In this document: in pieces, positions 6,854 through 8,072 of the stretch | Position numbering within the stretch: the first letter of the stretch is position 1 | How the letters are laid out: every line of letters begins with the position of its first letter | NCBI GenBank assembly: GCA_002505935.1 | Contig: DAWL01000089.1 | Location: 494-8,565 of the forward strand | DNA from: Euryarchaeota archaeon UBA226 | GTDB taxonomy: Archaea; Thermoplasmatota; Poseidoniia; Poseidoniales; Poseidoniaceae | DNA: 8,072 nucleotides | Direction: 5' to 3' | Position numbers and translations under genes: made by a program | The notes under the pieces: generated by a model | Seen by the model: only the letters and a program-made list of their open reading frames with translations | Database searches by the model: none | Told to the model about the DNA's origin: nothing

Positions 6854-6896
6854 GGTAATGGTCAGCCTGAAAGACTTAGTCGCTTTCCGGCTGGAT

Positions 6897-8012
6897 ATGA
6901 GCGAAGAAGTAGACTATGCCTCCTCGGGAGTTGATATTGAACTTGAAGGAGAGGCTGTGGCTTCAATGGTTGCGTCAATGGCTGGTTCTGTCCGCGAACC
7001 CGGGCAGCCTGGAGCACTAGTTTCCTTACCTGGAAGTTTTGGAGGATTGGTGGAATTCGGCGATAACCTGCTCGCTTTGGCAACTGATGGCGTTGGTAGC
7101 AAATTGCAGATAGCCAGTCAATTGAACCAATGGGGAGGGATAGGGCACGATTGCATGGCGATGAACGTGAACGACCTGCTTTGCGTAGGCGCTGAACCTA
7201 TCGCTTTCGTCGACTATATCGCAACACCAAAACCAGATCCCGAAACTCATGCTGCGATTGGAAGAAGCCTATCGGATGCTGCAGCCCTTGCTGGTGTCAC
7301 AATCGCTGGAGGAGAGACTGCCAGCCTACCAGGAATTGTCAATGAATTGGATTTGTCCGGTACTGCTCTTGGATGGTTACCAAAAGAAGAGCCAATTACA
7401 GGAGAACGGATTGTGGAAGGGGACCTCCTAATTGGAATCCCATCATCAGGGTTCCATTCCAATGGTTATTCATTGGTGCGTAAGGTACTGGAGATTTCTG
7501 GAGCTGAACTAAATGCTTCTCCGCCATTCGAAGCGGAACATCCAGCGCGCGAAATAAAGAGATTCTCTGAAGGAGACTTGACTCTAGGTGAAGTGCTACT
7601 GAATCCAACCAGAATTTATGTTGGACCGGTATTGAGTATAATCCTTGACTCGCGAAGCGGGGAAGGGGTGTTTCCTTCCAAGGCCCTACATGGCATATGT
7701 CACATTACAGGAGGTGGTTTATCGAATCTGTTGAGACTGCACCCTGAACTAGGATATCATATCGATGATCCGAATGAAGTCCTACCTGAATTCCGATGGT
7801 TGCAAGAAGTCGCTGACATAGATGAGAAAGAGATGTACAGAACCTTCAACATGGGATGTGGAATGATTCTGGTCGTTTCCAACTATTGTGCTGAAGCAGC
7901 AGCGGGTTTCCTTTCGAAGATTTATCCCGGTACCAAAATCATTGGTGAAGTGAAAAATCATGGGCACAAAGTCACCCATGCTCACCCAGATGTGATTTTT
8001 GAACAGTATTGA
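6897..8012 (+). CDS. purM: Phosphoribosylformylglycinamidine cyclo-ligase (AIR synthase)
   Basis: PurM closes FGAM to 5-aminoimidazole ribonucleotide using ATP, a middle step of de novo purine synthesis in the cytoplasm. The 371-residue product shows the family landmarks in order: YASSGVDIE (6-14), ATDGVGSKL (62-70), HDCMAMNVNDLL (84-95), GGETASLPG (138-146), PSSGFHSNGYSL (182-193), LLNPTRIYVGP (234-244), ITGGGL (270-275) and FNMGCGM (317-323). It covers both the N-terminal ATP-binding and C-terminal domains of the PurM/PurL fold and is complete, slightly longer than the roughly 345 residues of E. coli PurM. I chose ATG 6897 because MSEEVDYASSGVD matches how family members begin and the TATA-like box at 6846-6853 precedes it; in-frame ATG 6858 would add 13 residues and is the alternative. 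There is no good Shine-Dalgarno site. No other purine gene is recognisable in the window. Confidence 0.97.
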   Translation: MSEEVDYASSGVDIELEGEAVASMVASMAGSVREPGQPGALVSLPGSFGGLVEFGDNLLALATDGVGSKLQIASQLNQWGGIGHDCMAMNVNDLLCVGAEPIAFVDYIATPKPDPETHAAIGRSLSDAAALAGVTIAGGETASLPGIVNELDLSGTALGWLPKEEPITGERIVEGDLLIGIPSSGFHSNGYSLVRKVLEISGAELNASPPFEAEHPAREIKRFSEGDLTLGEVLLNPTRIYVGPVLSIILDSRSGEGVFPSKALHGICHITGGGLSNLLRLHPELGYHIDDPNEVLPEFRWLQEVADIDEKEMYRTFNMGCGMILVVSNYCAEAAAGFLSKIYPGTKIIGEVKNHGHKVTHAHPDVIFEQY

Positions 8013-8024
8013 GGCGTGATTAGA

Positions 8025-8072
8025 GTGCAGGAACAACCCGATGGTTGGCCTGGAACCTTAATTCTTGAAGGG
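8025..8072 (+). CDS. Start of an unidentified gene downstream of purM (cut off by window edge)
   Basis: A plus-strand frame opens 12 bases after the purM stop and stays open to the edge. From GTG 8025 it reads MQEQPDGWPGTLILEG; in-frame GTG 8016 would add three residues. GTG 8025 is preferred because GAGGCGTGAT, which overlaps the purM stop and resembles GGAGGTGAT, lies 4 bases upstream. The tight spacing suggests co-transcription with purM. Sixteen residues are too few to name a family; the TLILEG end could be a strand leading into a nucleotide-binding loop, but that is a guess. Confidence 0.45.
   Translation, partial: MQEQPDGWPGTLILEG

Noticed and set aside
6852..6896. N-terminal extension of purM from TTG 6852 or ATG 6858.
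   Set aside because: It overlaps or immediately follows a TATA-like box, is not typical of PurM N-termini and has no Shine-Dalgarno site; kept only as an alternative.
1..8072. CRISPR array, insertion sequence, prophage or replication-origin repeats, the last prompted by the presence of mcm.
   Set aside because: No regularly spaced direct repeats, transposase or integrase motifs, terminal inverted repeats or ORB-like repeat clusters were seen. No Cdc6/Orc1 gene is present, so an origin cannot be claimed.

Overview
The window reads as ordinary chromosomal DNA from a euryarchaeon, most plausibly a marine planktonic lineage such as Marine Group II/Poseidoniales. The domain-level call is strong. 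It rests on a GatE-type glutamyl-tRNA(Gln) amidotransferase with an AspRS-like GAD insertion, which is found only in archaea, and on a single archaeal/eukaryotic-type MCM helicase. The lineage call is inference. It comes from the mix of these genes with a bacterial-type cold shock protein, a secreted PQQ-type beta-propeller protein and a moderate GC content. No rRNA, tRNA, CRISPR array, insertion sequence or phage gene was seen.

Layout. Positions 1-5295 hold three genes on the minus strand, read in the order mcm (5295-3181), gatE (3123-1051) and a secreted PQQ-like repeat protein (from 1041, running off the left edge). The gaps are 57 and 9 bases, so they may form one transcription unit joining replication, tRNA-dependent Gln-tRNA formation and an exported protein of unknown role. 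Positions 5296-5548 are a 253-base divergent spacer with a strong Shine-Dalgarno site and a TATA-like box for mcm, plus a 12-bp GC-rich imperfect hairpin ahead of the plus-strand gene. A plus-strand alpha/beta-hydrolase of the esterase D/enterochelin esterase type follows (5549-6577). It converges, with only 5 bases between them, on a small cold shock domain protein on the minus strand (6777-6583). A 119-base divergent spacer with two TATA-like boxes separates that gene from purM (6897-8012, plus strand), the AIR synthase of purine biosynthesis. A further plus-strand reading frame starts just after purM and runs off the right edge.

The longest possible reading frames of mcm, gatE and purM start at GTG or TTG codons well upstream. 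In each case I prefer an internal ATG, supported by a Shine-Dalgarno match (mcm, gatE) or by family N-terminus and promoter position (purM). No clearly new biological system is visible. The more unusual points are the apparent loss of the GatE zinc-type cysteines, an atypical second cysteine pair in the MCM zinc motif, the hairpin in the mcm/esterase spacer, and a bacterial-type CSD gene in an archaeal setting.
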